From Crossaster papposus (Eukaryota > Echinodermata > Asteroidea > Velatida > Solasteridae): a stretch of 64,000 nucleotides of DNA. Shown one piece after another: positions 50,955 to 61,482 of the stretch. Position numbers and translations under genes: made by a program. Every line of letters begins with the position of its first letter. The first letter of the stretch is position 1. The stretch is from assembly GCA_037893245.1 (NCBI GenBank), contig JBAIAA010000702.1, forward strand, positions 62,001-126,000, in the 5' to 3' direction. The notes under the pieces are model-generated. The model made no database searches. It saw only the letters and a list, made by a program, of their open reading frames with translations, and was not told the DNA's origin.

Positions 50955-51789
50955 TCTACATACCACCAAACCAACATCATGACTAATTCAATCACGATGG
51001 CATCTATTTTTATCTCAAAAAAAATATATATATAAGAATAATCAAATTAAGAAGAACTGCATATATCAATGCCTGTTCCCATTTTGTATAAATTAAATCA
51101 GTTGTTGCTCAAGGCTGAAGTTATTACATTATCCTCTCTTTTGTGCATACAAAAACATATGGTCTGGTCCTTGTAGCTAATTCACGTCAGAAAGTGGGAT
51201 TGTCCGGTTATAGTGATTTGCAGATGGTAATTTTTTGTTTAACCCTCAAAGCTCGTAATTATTTGATTTATTTTATAGACTTACGATGTACAGCTTTGCA
51301 TGATCTATTGTACATGTGTTTATGTACTATGTTTCCCATTATTAGGCCAGTTATAATTAATTATTAATTTTTAGGTTTTCAATCGTTACCCCCTGTCCCA
51401 ATTTTTACACCCGCCCCAATATGGTTTTTTTCTTTTTCTCAGCAATGCCACACGTGTCTCTGTTTTTATTTCAGCAGGTTTTTCTTTGCGTGGCGCATAT
51501 ACTGTAACTGCAATAAATACAAAGAATAAATGAATAAAACATTCTCCTTCCGATCAAGTTTAATATTTTATTGTTCATTCTAAGTACTGAAAATATAAAC
51601 ATTTATTTTAACTTGCCTGATTGCCGAAATGTCTTACAAAGGGGTCAAATATTTTGAAAATACCCACTTGTTTGAAATTAAATAATGATTCTAGAACACA
51701 TCTAGCAAAATGATTGCGGTTAGATATATGTGACACGATCTAGCGGATGTCGGTCCCGGTCAAAAAATGAGTTTTCATGTAGGAGGGCA
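50955..51789. other. Intron 2 spacer with a K1 scrap
   Basis: AATTAAATAATGATTCTAGA and TCTAGCAAAATGATTGCG at 51675-51720 belong to family K1. The rest is unassigned. Confidence 0.5.
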
Positions 51790-51984
51790 TCTGTATGTTT
51801 TAAACGAAACTCGATCCGAGGCGGGTTCAGGCCGATAGTACCGAGAATCATACCCACGCATTTCCGGCCTTGCTCGCTGCTGACAGACATTTCCGGCCTT
51901 GCTCGTGACGTGTTAATGCGTCATCTGTTTTAAATCGGGATAAAACTCTGCGTTTATATACGTCCTCCGGCGCGAACTGGTTAA
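51790..51984 (-). mobile_element. Family P MITE, copy 2 (right end kept)
   Basis: It shares CGAAACTCGATCCGAGGCGG, CGCTGCTGACAGACATTTCC and the terminus CCGGCGCGAACTGGTTAA (TTAA 51981-51984) with 22233-22476. The left terminus is missing. Confidence 0.7.
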
Positions 51985-52028
51985 AACAATTAGATTTAAT
52001 ACAAGCCACTGCTAGAAAAGTGCCCTAG

Positions 52029-52386
52029 TTAAAGGTAGGATACACCATTGGTAGTTGCTTGTATTTAAGAGTAAATGTCGTTTAACTGACCTGTCCGAAG
52101 TTTTACAATCATGGATGCTGAGAAAAGCACGAAAACAGCGTTTGTTTTCAACAGGCGTTGGGCAGTTATTCTTATGTTAAATTTGTTTTGTTTGCAATCG
52201 CCGTCCGGCAATCGCGAATTGTTTTTATATAAAATTCAATTTTTTAGAATAATTACAGGATATCTATAGCGCAATCTTTTTGCTGGATGCCCTGAATCAT
52301 TATTTACTTTGAAATGAGTACGATATTTCTTAATAATTCAATAGTAAATATTTTCGATATCTGCAAATGGTGTATCCTACCTTTAA
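52029..52386 (+). mobile_element. Family K1 MITE, full-length copy
   Basis: TTAA-AGGTAGGATACACCATTGG (TTAA 52029-52032) and AAATGGTGTATCCTACCT-TTAA (52383-52386). About 350 bp, non-coding. Its right end lies only 46 bp before exon 3 of the ankyrin gene, so the polypyrimidine tract of that exon is just outside it. Confidence 0.85.
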
Positions 52387-52432
52387 GATTGTTTTCCCCT
52401 CCTACTGAATCCTGATGTGATTTTCATCCCAG

Positions 52433-52556
52433 GATCCTGACTCGCGGACCTGCCATGGCGAGACTGCGTTACACCGAGCTGCAATGAATGGCAACATGGA
52501 CTGTGCTAAGGTGCTGATTAGCAGAGGAGCTCAGACACACATACAAGACCAAGCAG
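52433..52556 (+). CDS. Ankyrin-repeat protein, exon 3, with two possible 5' splice sites
   Basis: After TTTTCATCCCAG it codes DPDSRTCHGETALHRAAMNG, NMDCAKVLISRGAQTHIQDQ and A. This is one full ankyrin unit (TALHRAAMNGNMDCAKVLISRGA). The donor CAG/GTACAG at 52556 gives DQAGCTPLHYAA with exon 4, the normal ankyrin spacing. A second donor CAG/GTAAGG lies six bases on (52562), has the better consensus and would add two residues (DQAGTGCTPLH). Phase 1 in both cases. Confidence 0.85.
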
Positions 52557-52603
52557 GTACAGGTAAGGTATGAGATAAGGGAGCACCCGGGATTTTGTCT
52601 TAA

Positions 52604-52833
52604 GCCGCGTTCGCATTGGACTTTCTTTGGTAAAATCTACGGAAACTGTTGTCAACTTTAACCAAATTAAATCAAATGCGGACAGAGGGTAACATTGTCA
52701 AATTGTCCATTTTACCCTCCCAACAGTAAGATCTACAGGCCCAAGCTTCTAGCGGAGGATTTAACACCGTGAACTTTGACAATCACGTACGGTAACTTTT
52801 GACAATATTAAGTCCAATGCGAACGCGGCTTTA
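52604..52833. mobile_element. Harbinger-like MITE family H, short full copy
   Basis: AGCCGCGTTCGCATTGGACT and its complement (AGTCCAATGCGAACGCGGCT) are flanked by TTA on both sides, a 3-bp duplication as made by PIF/Harbinger. Related copies at 57063 and 59985. Confidence 0.75.
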
Positions 52834-53544
52834 GGGGGCCTATAGGAAACTTTACTTTTCCTTTTCCAAATCAACTAGGCCTATAGTACCATCCGAACTA
52901 CACAGCGCGGAGCATTCACAACGACTGGAAAAAAGACTAGGGGGTGTCGCAATTAGGGATACCAGGCACGCGATCGCTGCATATGATGTACATGTGCATG
53001 CAGTTTATACTGCAGTGATACATGATATGTATCGGCAAACCTCGTGCGATATTGTGACTACTGGTTTGAAGTTTTCATACATTGTTTGCGTGCCAGATAA
53101 ACTCAAGTACTCAGCAAATTCTTGCTTGGAATAGTGGGATCCTTCTAAGGCAACAAAATGACCCCTTTGTGGCGATGTACCTACACCGGGTGGCGCCTGG
53201 TGTTCTTCTGGGTGCGTTCAAGCATGCGCCTTATTCGGCAGTGCGCTTTATCTGTTGACGTTTGAAATTTGTTTGGGTGATTTTAGGGACCTGCGCCTTA
53301 ACCGCCGTGCGGCTTTACCGCAGGAAATTACGGTATGTATGTATAAGGGGTGGATCCAGGATTGTTCAAATGTGGAGAAAAAAAAGGAAACAAAACCAAT
53401 TATATAATTATCTTTTGCTGATTGTACGGTACAAAATCAACATTTTATTCACAATTTAAAGTTGTACGCGGCCTCCGACCCCTCCCCCTCCCTGTCGTAC
53501 GCTTTGTACGACCATTAAAATGTTGAAAACTTTGGACGGCCCCT
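52834..53544. other. Intron 3 spacer
   Basis: No gene or element boundary recognised. Open frame at 53262-53459 without recognisable content. Confidence 0.4.
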
Positions 53545-53615
53545 TACTGCAGTGACGTTTCTCAGATTGTGTATTTCAATGCAGATTAATCTTACCAAAC
53601 GTATACGATCCCTTT
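53545..53615 (+). mobile_element. Kolobok-like MITE fragment (right end)
   Basis: TGACGTTTCTCAGATTGTGT, CAATGCAGATTA and ACCAAACGTATACGATCCCT match 42645-42844. The interior between is deleted. Confidence 0.7.
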
Positions 53616-53644
53616 GAATGAAAAAAATGTACAACTGACTTGGA

Positions 53645-53682
53645 ACAGTATGTCACTTTATATTTATAAAGTGACATACTGT
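53645..53682. repeat. Perfect 38-bp hairpin
   Basis: Arms ACAGTATGTCACTTTATA and TATAAAGTGACATACTGT are separated by TT. No element around it was recognised. Confidence 0.85.
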
Positions 53683-54216
53683 TTCAAATCGGGTAATAGT
53701 AATAGTCCAGATAGTGTATAGTTATAGGGGGCTAAGCGGGGGAGTCCCTCGGTCTCAAATCGTGCTGGGTACATGTATATAAAAAGGCCCATTTACAAAT
53801 GATTTACAAAGCACCGTGTAAAAAGCATTTGATTTGATAACAAATAAAAATTCCCTGGACAAACAAAATTTAAAAATACCTGGAAGCAGTTTGCAGTCAA
53901 GCTAATGTACCATCATTGACATGAAAGTGGATTGTACATGTATAGTCTGTGGTTGCCATGCCAATTTCCCCGGTAACTATATAGCGATATCTGAAATCCA
54001 ATCTCTTCAATTTGTTTCTAAGTCTCTTCCCCAGCGGATATTTAATTTGTGCCTATAGATACATGTACATGCTGATCTACGTATACAAACCTCAGTTAAA
54101 ATTTAGGCAGAAAATCTCAAGCGTTTCCTTAATTGCATTGGAAAACTCGGAGCCTGGGGCCTGATGAGGCCCTCGAGGAAAGGCAAACTGATTGGACATC
54201 AGATCCAAAACATTAC

Positions 54217-54893
54217 GGGCCAAATTCATAAACGGTGATTTTCCCTTGATTGCGATTAACTAGGCTAAACTGTGTATAAACAGTTGATGATCGAACGTAC
54301 AAATCTAGGCCCGAATTCATAAAGAGTGCTTAGATCAGCTGCTGTTTACCAAACGTACATGGTTAGTGACATGTGTCTAAGTAACAAAGGAAATGTTAAA
54401 CGTCCGAAGGGGCTTGTTTATGTCGCGTACAAGTTACCATTTTGCTTGTGGGACAGACGTATGGCCATGGATCTGCTGCGTATCATTGAAATAGCACAGG
54501 AAGAACTTTTTCTTATCTTTTACACACTCAATGAGACCTATTTTCTGGTCATGAGTAAATTATTAGTGCGTTTTTTCGACATGGCGACCCTCCCACTAGT
54601 ATCAACTGAGCTGATCAGCAGAGCGCAGCGATATGCGTGTTTTCAAAGATAGATATACCCTTTTATTCAACATATTGCGTAATCCGCTGTGAATGAAATG
54701 ATGTACGGCTAGACCACTAAACATCGGCTAAGCAGGAACTTGTACACGGCTGGATAAACAGCCGATTATTTTCTTACTGAATTGCGATGATCACAGGAGT
54801 TTATCCACAAGCGCACTTTTCTGTTTTAGCCACCGTTGTAGTTGTACGTGACTAAAATAATCCGGTGATCATCACCGTTTATGAATTTGGCCC
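54217..54893. mobile_element. Inverted-repeat element GGGCCAAATTCATAAA, with open frame
   Basis: GGGCCAAATTCATAAACGGT (54217) and its complement ending at 54893 are flanked by TAC on both sides. A 3-bp duplication and GGGCC ends suit PIF/Harbinger. A 108-codon plus-strand frame inside (54326-54652) contains RRMAMDLLRIIEIAQEELFL and could be a remnant of the second Harbinger gene, but this is not certain. Confidence 0.65.
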
Positions 54894-55747
54894 TACATGA
54901 GTAATAGTACACGGTATGAGTGGGCATATCTTGCGGCGGAACAAAATATTGTAGCAAGCTATTGTACTTTACAGTAGGTTGTGACGATAAAATATGACAC
55001 AAGCAGACGTGCATTTATGTTTGAAGTACTTGTGTAGGTACATAACCTTGTGAGGGGTTCTGGCAAAATGAGACGGATACAATTTAAAGAAATAAGTTTT
55101 ATGGAAGAATAGTACAGACCATTTCATGGCAATTTCAAACTAGTAAAGAACGCCAAAACCACGCCCAAAGTGTAATATTAGGCCGTGTCCGAATTGTTTG
55201 GCTGCGGCTTCAAGTTACACGCAGGTCTATGGTGGTGACTGCAGCCAATTTCCATGGACTCGTGTGTGATGTTGAGCCGTGGCCGGGTAATTCAGACACA
55301 GCCATATATATTTTCCCCACGCCCGCGTCATCGCGCAATCCTAGCGCGTGCTTTTGCGTACGCGCGTTTCCCTAACTTGCTGTACAGGTAGAACGTTTAG
55401 AGAACACCATTACAATTCCCTGACGAGTGGAGGTATCTATGAAACAGATTTGTCAGAATGAAATATGGTGAACTAAAACCTATCCTAGTTTGTAATCGAT
55501 TTTTTTTTTTTTACATGTACATGTATAACACTATATATCTTAATACTGTATTGTAATACTCCCTGTCGAAACCCCACCCCTTCCCCCTCGCTTCTGCATT
55601 CCCACCCTATCCGTACCCTTATGAGCTATTATTTGTGTTGATTTATTTCCAATTCAGACTCATATAGTCCCATATTCCATGAAATAATATTCATCATATT
55701 TCCAATTTGCCTATAAAATAAATATTAGAGGTGTAGACCAACGTCTC
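54894..55747. other. Intron 3 spacer, no element placed
   Basis: AT-rich with some GC-richer parts at 55180-55390. No coding sequence recognised. Confidence 0.4.
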
Positions 55748-56196
55748 ATATTTGACCTGCTCCAGGAAAAGGTGACATATGTCGCAAAAACTAAAAATAC
55801 AGTTATGTACAAGATTAAAAAGTCCATGATATAAGCTTTCATTTGGTACAGAGTACAGCTCCATAGCCCCTTCCGTTCCGGTGATATGACGTTTTTGCAT
55901 ATTAATGGTTCCACGGGAATTCAAAATACACAACTGAGAAAACAGGATTTGGAACACAACAAAACTAAGAGAATACATTGGAACCATGCACTCTTAAAAG
56001 GTTTCGTTTCACTTTATTTATCAAATTCCAGTTTTTCGTTAATTAAATCTGAAACTTCGGATATTAAATATGTCATTTAAGACAAAAATTTAAATCAAAT
56101 TTTGACGAAAATATTAGCCCTATTAACTTTAACAGGCCATTAATAATAAATGCATAGCGCGACTTATGTCACCTTTTCCTGGAGCGGGTCACATAT
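55748..56196. mobile_element. MITE with TTTGACCTGCTCCAGGAAAA termini
   Basis: The left end ATTTGACCTGCTCCAGGAAA-AGGTGACATA pairs with TATGTCACC-TTTTCCTGGAGCGGGTCACAT at the right. Related to 21388-21840. No coding content. Confidence 0.8.
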
Positions 56197-56352
56197 ACCA
56201 GTATCCATTGCCATGGAAATATAATATGTAAAAGCCGTGCCTGCACACAATTACTACCCCCAGGGAGAGACCCTGTGCATCTGATTGAATTGGTTGTTCT
56301 CCCTAGAGATGTTGCTTATGGACCATAAAATCCACTTACTTAGGACCCTTTT

Positions 56353-56748
56353 ATATGTGACCTGTCATCACAAAATAAGCGTAAAGTCGCACGGAGAGAT
56401 TTCCCAGTATGGCCAGTCAAAGTCAACATTTGAAGGGGTGGTCGATTTTGAGATTATAATTATAATTAAATCCCCAACAATCAATTCCCAATTTTTTCAG
56501 GACGATCAGATAAAAAAAACCTAGTTTTTGAGACAATTTTGACTATGCCTTCCTTTGCGCGTTCACACAATTTCTCGCAAGAAATGTCCGTTTTCTGATG
56601 ATCTCTGTATTAAGACTCCCGAATAAAAAATAAAAATAAAAAAATATTGAGTATCAAACCTCCAAGTGTTATATACCATTGGAAAGCTCTGTTTCCACAG
56701 AATATAGAAATACCCATATCTCATCATTTTGTGATGACAAGTCACTTA
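56353..56748. mobile_element. MITE with GTGACCTGTCATCACAAAAT termini
   Basis: Left GTGACCTGTCATCACAAAAT (about 56356) and right ATTTTGTGATGACAAGTCAC (about 56726-56745). The termini resemble those of the elements at 55748 and 59389 in their first bases, so the three may share a transposase. Confidence 0.8.
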
Positions 56749-56863
56749 TATTTCGACATGTCAGCATTTCAAGAGAGATGGGGTTTTGCCACCTGGGTAG
56801 TAGTAACATGATTAAGACACGATTGATATTATTATTTTTTTCATTGGTTGATTTTTGTCTCAG

Positions 56864-57034
56864 GATGCACTCCTTTGCATTACGCGGCAGGCAACGGTCA
56901 CCTAGTGCTGGTCAAATGGTTGATCCACGAGGCCAGAGTAAGCCTGACCCCTCAGAGCAAGAAAGAACGGACGCCTAGGACATTCGCTAAGAAAAACGGA
57001 CACAGAAAAGTAGTGCTCTTCCTGGCTAAAATGG
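56864..57034 (+). CDS. Ankyrin-repeat protein, exon 4
   Basis: After TTTTTGTCTCAG it codes (G)CTPLHYAAGNGHLVLVKWLI, HEARVSLTPQSKKERTPRTF and AKKNGHRKVVLFLAKMG. This makes a third canonical ankyrin unit and a fourth, less regular one (TPRTFAKKNGHRKVVLFLAKMG). It ends at ATG-G/GTGAGG, phase 1. Codon choice and composition differ clearly from the flanking introns. Confidence 0.9.
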
Positions 57035-57062
57035 GTGAGGGAAAAAAAGCTATGTTGTCATA

Positions 57063-57310
57063 AGCCCTGTTCACACTGGACTTTTTTTGATAAAACTTAC
57101 CGAGACGATGGGTACTTTTCCCATTTTAAGTCAAGTGCGGACAGCCTAAACGTTTCCTCTCAGTTACTTCTCCCGAGTCCAGTGGTTACTTTTACCGGCC
57201 AACTGCTGCCCGGGTAACTTTTCCCTAGACGATAAGTCCAGTGCGAACAGCGCGAGTCGGTAAAAGCGGCTTAGGAAAACGTACATCCGGCCCCCTAGTG
57301 CGATAGTCTG
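57063..57310. mobile_element. Family H MITE, left part
   Basis: AAGCCCTGTTCACACTGGAC followed by TTACCGAGACGATGGGTAC and CGTACATCCGGCCCCCTA, parallel to 59985-60245. The right terminus is missing. Confidence 0.7.
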
Positions 57311-57724
57311 AAAAAATCAAGAGAACCAATCATGCTTTTGTAGTCGGGTATACTCACCTCACTATAAAGATTAAAAGGAGCAATTTGTAGACATATGAGA
57401 ATTGAAAAGTCAGAGAATCGGAGAAATGTGTAATCAATTGCAAGGAAAATGTGAAATAACTAAATATGAAAAATTAAAAGCAGTATTTGAAAAAAATCTG
57501 GTTTTTTTTCCAGGCCTGGTCGGTTCATAACCAGTTGGGAATCGATACAAAATACCACTTTACTTCAAAATGTCAGCATAACGGGAGCCATTATTTTACA
57601 GGATGCTTCAGACTGCCATTTCTGGCTAGGATGTGACTTTGGTGGTGCGCTGTGGGTGTGATGCATTCAAACCGTTCAAAGTGCCCACTAAATTGCACAC
57701 CCCTACATGTATAGCAACGGACCC
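57311..57724. other. Intron 4 spacer
   Basis: No element boundary recognised. Confidence 0.4.
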
Positions 57725-58012
57725 TTCATTGTAGGGCACTGTGGTCCAGTTGTTACCGTGTTTGACTCCTGTACGATGGTATATGGGTTCAAACCCTGAC
57801 AGGGAACATGGTGCTTGTGTTTTTGGGCAAGACACTTTGCTACAATTGCCTCTCTCCACTCAGGAGTAATGGGTACCTGTGAAGGTATGAGACCACATGC
57901 GCTGATCTTGAGCTGCTGCAGAAATGGTCTTGTTCCAGGTGAACAGGGATAATAGTTGTAAAGCGCTTTGATACACCCACATTGTGGGAGTCTAAAGCGC
58001 TATATATAAAAA
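57725..58012 (+). mobile_element. tRNA-derived SINE with LINE-like tail, near full length
   Basis: Box A-like TGGTCCAGTTGTTACCG (57742) and box B GGTTCAAACCC (57786) form the tRNA head. A conserved-looking central domain follows (CCTCTCTCCACTCAGGAG and TAATGGGTACCTG). The tail GTAAAGCGCTTTGATACACC...AAGCGCTATATATAAAA is of the type shared by V-SINE-like SINEs and L2/CR1 LINEs. It lies in intron 4 of the ankyrin gene. Confidence 0.85.
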
Positions 58013-58538
58013 ACCGAACATAACATAATTATAATGTAGCTCTAAAAGACCAGATATTTTCAGCATGCTTGAAGAGAAAAAACACCTCTAGCCCCATCAA
58101 ACACTGACAGCTCTGTCAATATTGAGATTGGAAGTGGACCATCCTTAAGTAGACTGTAGCGGGCAAGATCCATACAATGTACACTTGTAGATGCGCATTT
58201 TTATATGGAAGCAAAGCGTGTGTATACTGTGCAAACCTAAATCAAGGATTAGCTGGAATTGTTTTTGGGGGGTTTTTTTCGCCACAATTTTATTTGTTGG
58301 TTTTTGGAGATAATTTTGTTTCTTCTGAAAACATAAAATGCTACAGTACATGTACATTGTCAAGTATTTAGCTTGAGCCAATTCGAGACACAAATATTTG
58401 AAAACTATACAGTGTGTCGAGATTGAAATACTCATTATACTCGAAAAGTACATTGTTTATTACCCTAACTATCCCCATCCAGCCAAACTCTAACACAAGG
58501 GTTTGGTGGAGTCCAGCTGTTAGTGCACAGTTGTATGC
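58013..58538. other. Intron 4 spacer
   Basis: No exon recognised. Open frames on both strands lack similarity. Confidence 0.4.
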
Positions 58539-58925
58539 TTAAATGTAGGATACACCATTTGCAGATATCGGAAACATTTACTTCTGAATTATTAGGAAAT
58601 ATCTTACTTATTTAAAAATAAATAATGATTCTAGGCATCTAGCAAAATGATTGCGCTAGATATCCTGTAATTGATCAGAAAAATATAATTTTATAAAGAA
58701 AAATTCGCGATCGCCTGACCGCGATCGCGAAAAAACAAAGATAACATCAGAATAACTGCTCGACGCCGGTTAAAAACAAACGCCGTTTTTTGTGCTTTTT
58801 TTGGCATCCATGATTGTAAAACTTCGGAGAGGTCAGTTACACGATATTTACTATAAAATAAAACCCCCCAAATCTACCCATTCATGATAATTCCAGCAAT
58901 TATCCATGGTGTATCCTACCTTTAA
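58539..58925 (+). mobile_element. Family K1 MITE, full-length copy
   Basis: TTAAATGTAGGATACACCAT (TTAA 58539-58542) and ATGGTGTATCCTACCTTTAA (TTAA 58922-58925). The interior is in the opposite orientation to 52029-52386. The final TTAA is shared with the next MITE. Confidence 0.85.
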
Positions 58926-59250
58926 CATGTTGACTGCCAACTACGAGTATAGTCTTATAGCATGGAGGAATCCTCCATGGTCGTAGTACTTAACAGGTGT
59001 ATCGGATTCTGCCACTACGAGTATCTCGTAGAAAATGAAAGCTTTTTGTATTGTAAACTGAATATGCTGGCATCACTGATAACACAACAAACACGCTGCT
59101 GGCAGTGCTAAGGGTATACATGTTTCTGTTCAAATTATTTTGTTTCCGTAAAAAAAGAAAAAAGTTTCTATTAAGTATACGCATGCGTACAATGCTTGGC
59201 AAATAGGGGCGCCTGTGAAATTATGCCTTGCACTGCAGTCAACGTGTTAA
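58926..59250. mobile_element. TTAA-flanked MITE, CATGTTGACTGCC termini
   Basis: CATGTTGACTGCCA at 58926 pairs with TGCAGTCAACGTG before TTAA 59247-59250; the TTAA at 58922-58925 serves as its left target copy. TACGAGTATMTCGTAG-like words repeat inside. piggyBac- or Kolobok-type. Confidence 0.7.
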
Positions 59251-59388
59251 CCCCTCTCAGAGCCTATTGAGCTTAATACTTTCTGAGTAATACATGTAAT
59301 AAGCATTTAAATCTCAATGAGAGTTCGTCACCACAATCATGTATTTTTTGCTATTATTCGCGAACATAAACAAGATGTGAACATTATA

Positions 59389-59665
59389 AGTGACCTGTCA
59401 CCACATATAAACAACAGGACCTAATTTGCATATTTAATTACTGTGTTAATTAGACCACTAATGGACTTCAATCCAAACACTAAACTACGCAAAATTGCGT
59501 AATTTAAGAGGTTTTCGATCATCTGATCGCACCAAAAAAATGGAGATATGTAGAGGAGGACTTGGGCTTCCCAAATAACGCAAAATCTCTAAATTAACCA
59601 CCCCTTAATATTTTGACTTTGGATGGCCATATCTCCTAATTGCATATTGGGGTGACAGGTCACAT
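59389..59665. mobile_element. MITE with TGACCTGTCACC termini
   Basis: AGTGACCTGTCACCACAT on the left and TTGGGGTGACAGGTCACATA on the right; AT-rich centre without coding content. Confidence 0.75.
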
Positions 59666-59984
59666 ATATACAGGCACTGGTATATAGAGTCACTGCAATT
59701 TTTTGTTACATATTTTTGCTTGTATTTTTTGGACTCGAGTCGAGTCATTCTGATGAGGGCCTAAAGTCGAGTTGCCAAAAATTGTACTTAGAGAGTACTC
59801 GGTTAAGAACCTACATGTACGTCGAGTACTTACCGAATGCTTTTGTCTTAAAGGAAATTTACGTCATTTACTTTTGCTGTAATTTTAAGAAATTGAGACT
59901 CGAGTCAAAATTTTTGGCAACTCAAGTCGAGTTGCCAAAAATTGTGACTCGAGTCTCTAGCTGTGTACCTGGTTCCGACTATAG
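59666..59984 (+). repeat. CGAGTC-rich stretch with a hairpin
   Basis: ACTCGAGTCGAGTC words recur, and AATTTTTGGCAACTC/GAGTTGCCAAAAATT form a hairpin at 59910-59943; AGTCGAGTTGCCAAAAATTG also occurs at 59764. Confidence 0.6.
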
Positions 59985-60505
59985 CCCTGTTCGCACTGGA
60001 CTTTTTTTTATAAAACTTACCGAGACGATGGGTACTTTTCCCATTTTAAGTCCAGTGCGGACAGCCTAGGACGTTTTCCTCTCGGTTACTTTTCCTGAGT
60101 CCAGTGGTTACTTTTACCTGCAAACTGCTGCCCGGGACAAACTTCCCAGGTAACTTTTCCCTAGACAATAAGTCCAGTGTGAACAGCGCGAGTCGGTAAA
60201 AGCGTCTCAGAAAAACGTACATCCGGCCCCCTACTGCGATTTCATGCTACACAGGACACCACGCATGCGCTCTTTGCATTGTTTACATGCACGCGCTGAT
60301 GCATGCACATCGCATTGTGATCACATTCGCCTTCATGAGACATTATAATGACAGCTCAGCTACTTAACCCGCGGTCTCGGTAAAATTTTCCCGTGTCGAA
60401 AGTCCAAGTGTAAACAGTGGTAACATTTGACCATTTTTTTTTTTACAATCGTCTCAGTAAAACCTTCCCCCAAAAAATCCAGTGCGAACACGGCTTGAGG
60501 TACGT
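59985..60505. mobile_element. Family H MITE, long copy
   Basis: AGCCCTGTTCGCACTGGACT on the left and AAAAATCCAGTGCGAACACG-GCTT on the right. The interior has further CCAGTGCG/TGTGAACAGCGCG units. It ends about 75 bp before the putative exon 5. Confidence 0.75.
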
Positions 60506-60579
60506 GTACATGTACATGTTATGTGACCTAAAATGTTTCTGTCTGTGTTTCTGTCTTTCCCGTCTTCATCTTACTACAG

Positions 60580-60643
60580 AAAACAAACAGTCTTTGACTG
60601 GCTTGGGAGCTCTTGATCAGCACGTCACAGTCACAGTGACTTG
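60580..60643 (+). CDS. Ankyrin-repeat protein, probable exon 5
   Basis: After CTTCATCTTACTACAG and before TTG/GTATGT. In phase 1 from exon 4 it reads ENKQSLTGLGALDQHVTVTV-T, with no stop. The acceptor and donor are both good and the phase fits, but the sequence is not an ankyrin unit and has no recognised relative. It ends in phase 2, so another exon should follow beyond; I did not find it. Confidence 0.5.
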
Positions 60644-60729
60644 GTATGTGCAGACAGCAGACATTATGAGCCGTCATGGACAAAACGTCTCAGGGATCTG
60701 GCCTGTCAAGTGTTTGTTAAGCATAAGTG

Positions 60730-60950
60730 TTAACCAGTTTGCGCACAATGACGTATATAAACGCAAAGTTTTCCTCAGATTTAAAACGAATGCCGCATAA
60801 ACACGCTACGGGCAAGGCCAGAAATGTCTGTCAAGGCTAGAAATGCGTGGGTGTGCTTCCCGGTACTATCGTCCTGAACCCGCCTGGGATCGAGTTTCGT
60901 TAAAAATAATCCCGCGCGTCGGCTTATTGATGTTAAAATAATCCTGGCCA
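60730..60950 (-). mobile_element. Family P MITE, copy 3 (one end kept)
   Basis: TTAACCAGTTTGCGCACAAT at 60730, then AGAAATGCGTGGGTGTGCTT and CGCCTGGGATCGAGTTTCGT in inverted orientation relative to the copy at 51790. The far end is replaced. Confidence 0.65.
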
Positions 60951-60964
60951 AGTGACTGTAGTAT

Positions 60965-61130
60965 ACAAATATTGACTGCTTTGAGTGGTATAGTAAAACT
61001 AGCCTCCCGAGGTGATCCATGGAGCATTATATTTTCCCGAGGCGAAGTCGAGGGAAAATAGAATGCTCCATGGATCACCGAGGGAGGCTAGTTTTACTAT
61101 ACCGCGAAATAAAGCAGTCAATATTTGTTT
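60965..61130. repeat. Large hairpin, arms of about 65 bp
   Basis: CAAATATTGACTGCTTTGAG...GGTATAGTAAAACTAGCCTC, GGTGATCCATGGAGCATT and their complements surround a GGCGAAGTCGAGGG centre near 61041. Confidence 0.85.
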
Positions 61131-61482
61131 TATAACACCTCACTCACAGATTCTGCACAATTTAAGCTTCCTGAAAGTATAGTAATGACAAAAAATCTCC
61201 GAATTCAGTGATTAAACGATCATACGTGTACTTTGTTGCCTTGATGAACGGGTGCGAGGGTGATAGAGCAATGTTTACGCAATGCACCGAAACACACCTC
61301 TGGGTTTCAGTCACGCTTTCGTTGCTATGCGCATAGTTCGTGTGTTGCTATGCGCATAGTCTTTTTTTGCGTGGTATAGTCTTTTTGGATAGCGCAAGTA
61401 AAAAATAGTAACAATAGCAAGTGACACGTGACGCGCTCTCGGCCAATCAAGACACAGAATCTGTGAGTGAGGTGTTATAATA
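61131..61482. mobile_element. MITE with TATAACACCTCACTCACAGA termini
   Basis: TATAACACCTCACTCACAGA-TTCTG at 61131 and its complement ending at about 61481. It includes a duplicated TTGCTATGCGCATAGT at 61321 and 61345. No coding content. Confidence 0.8.
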
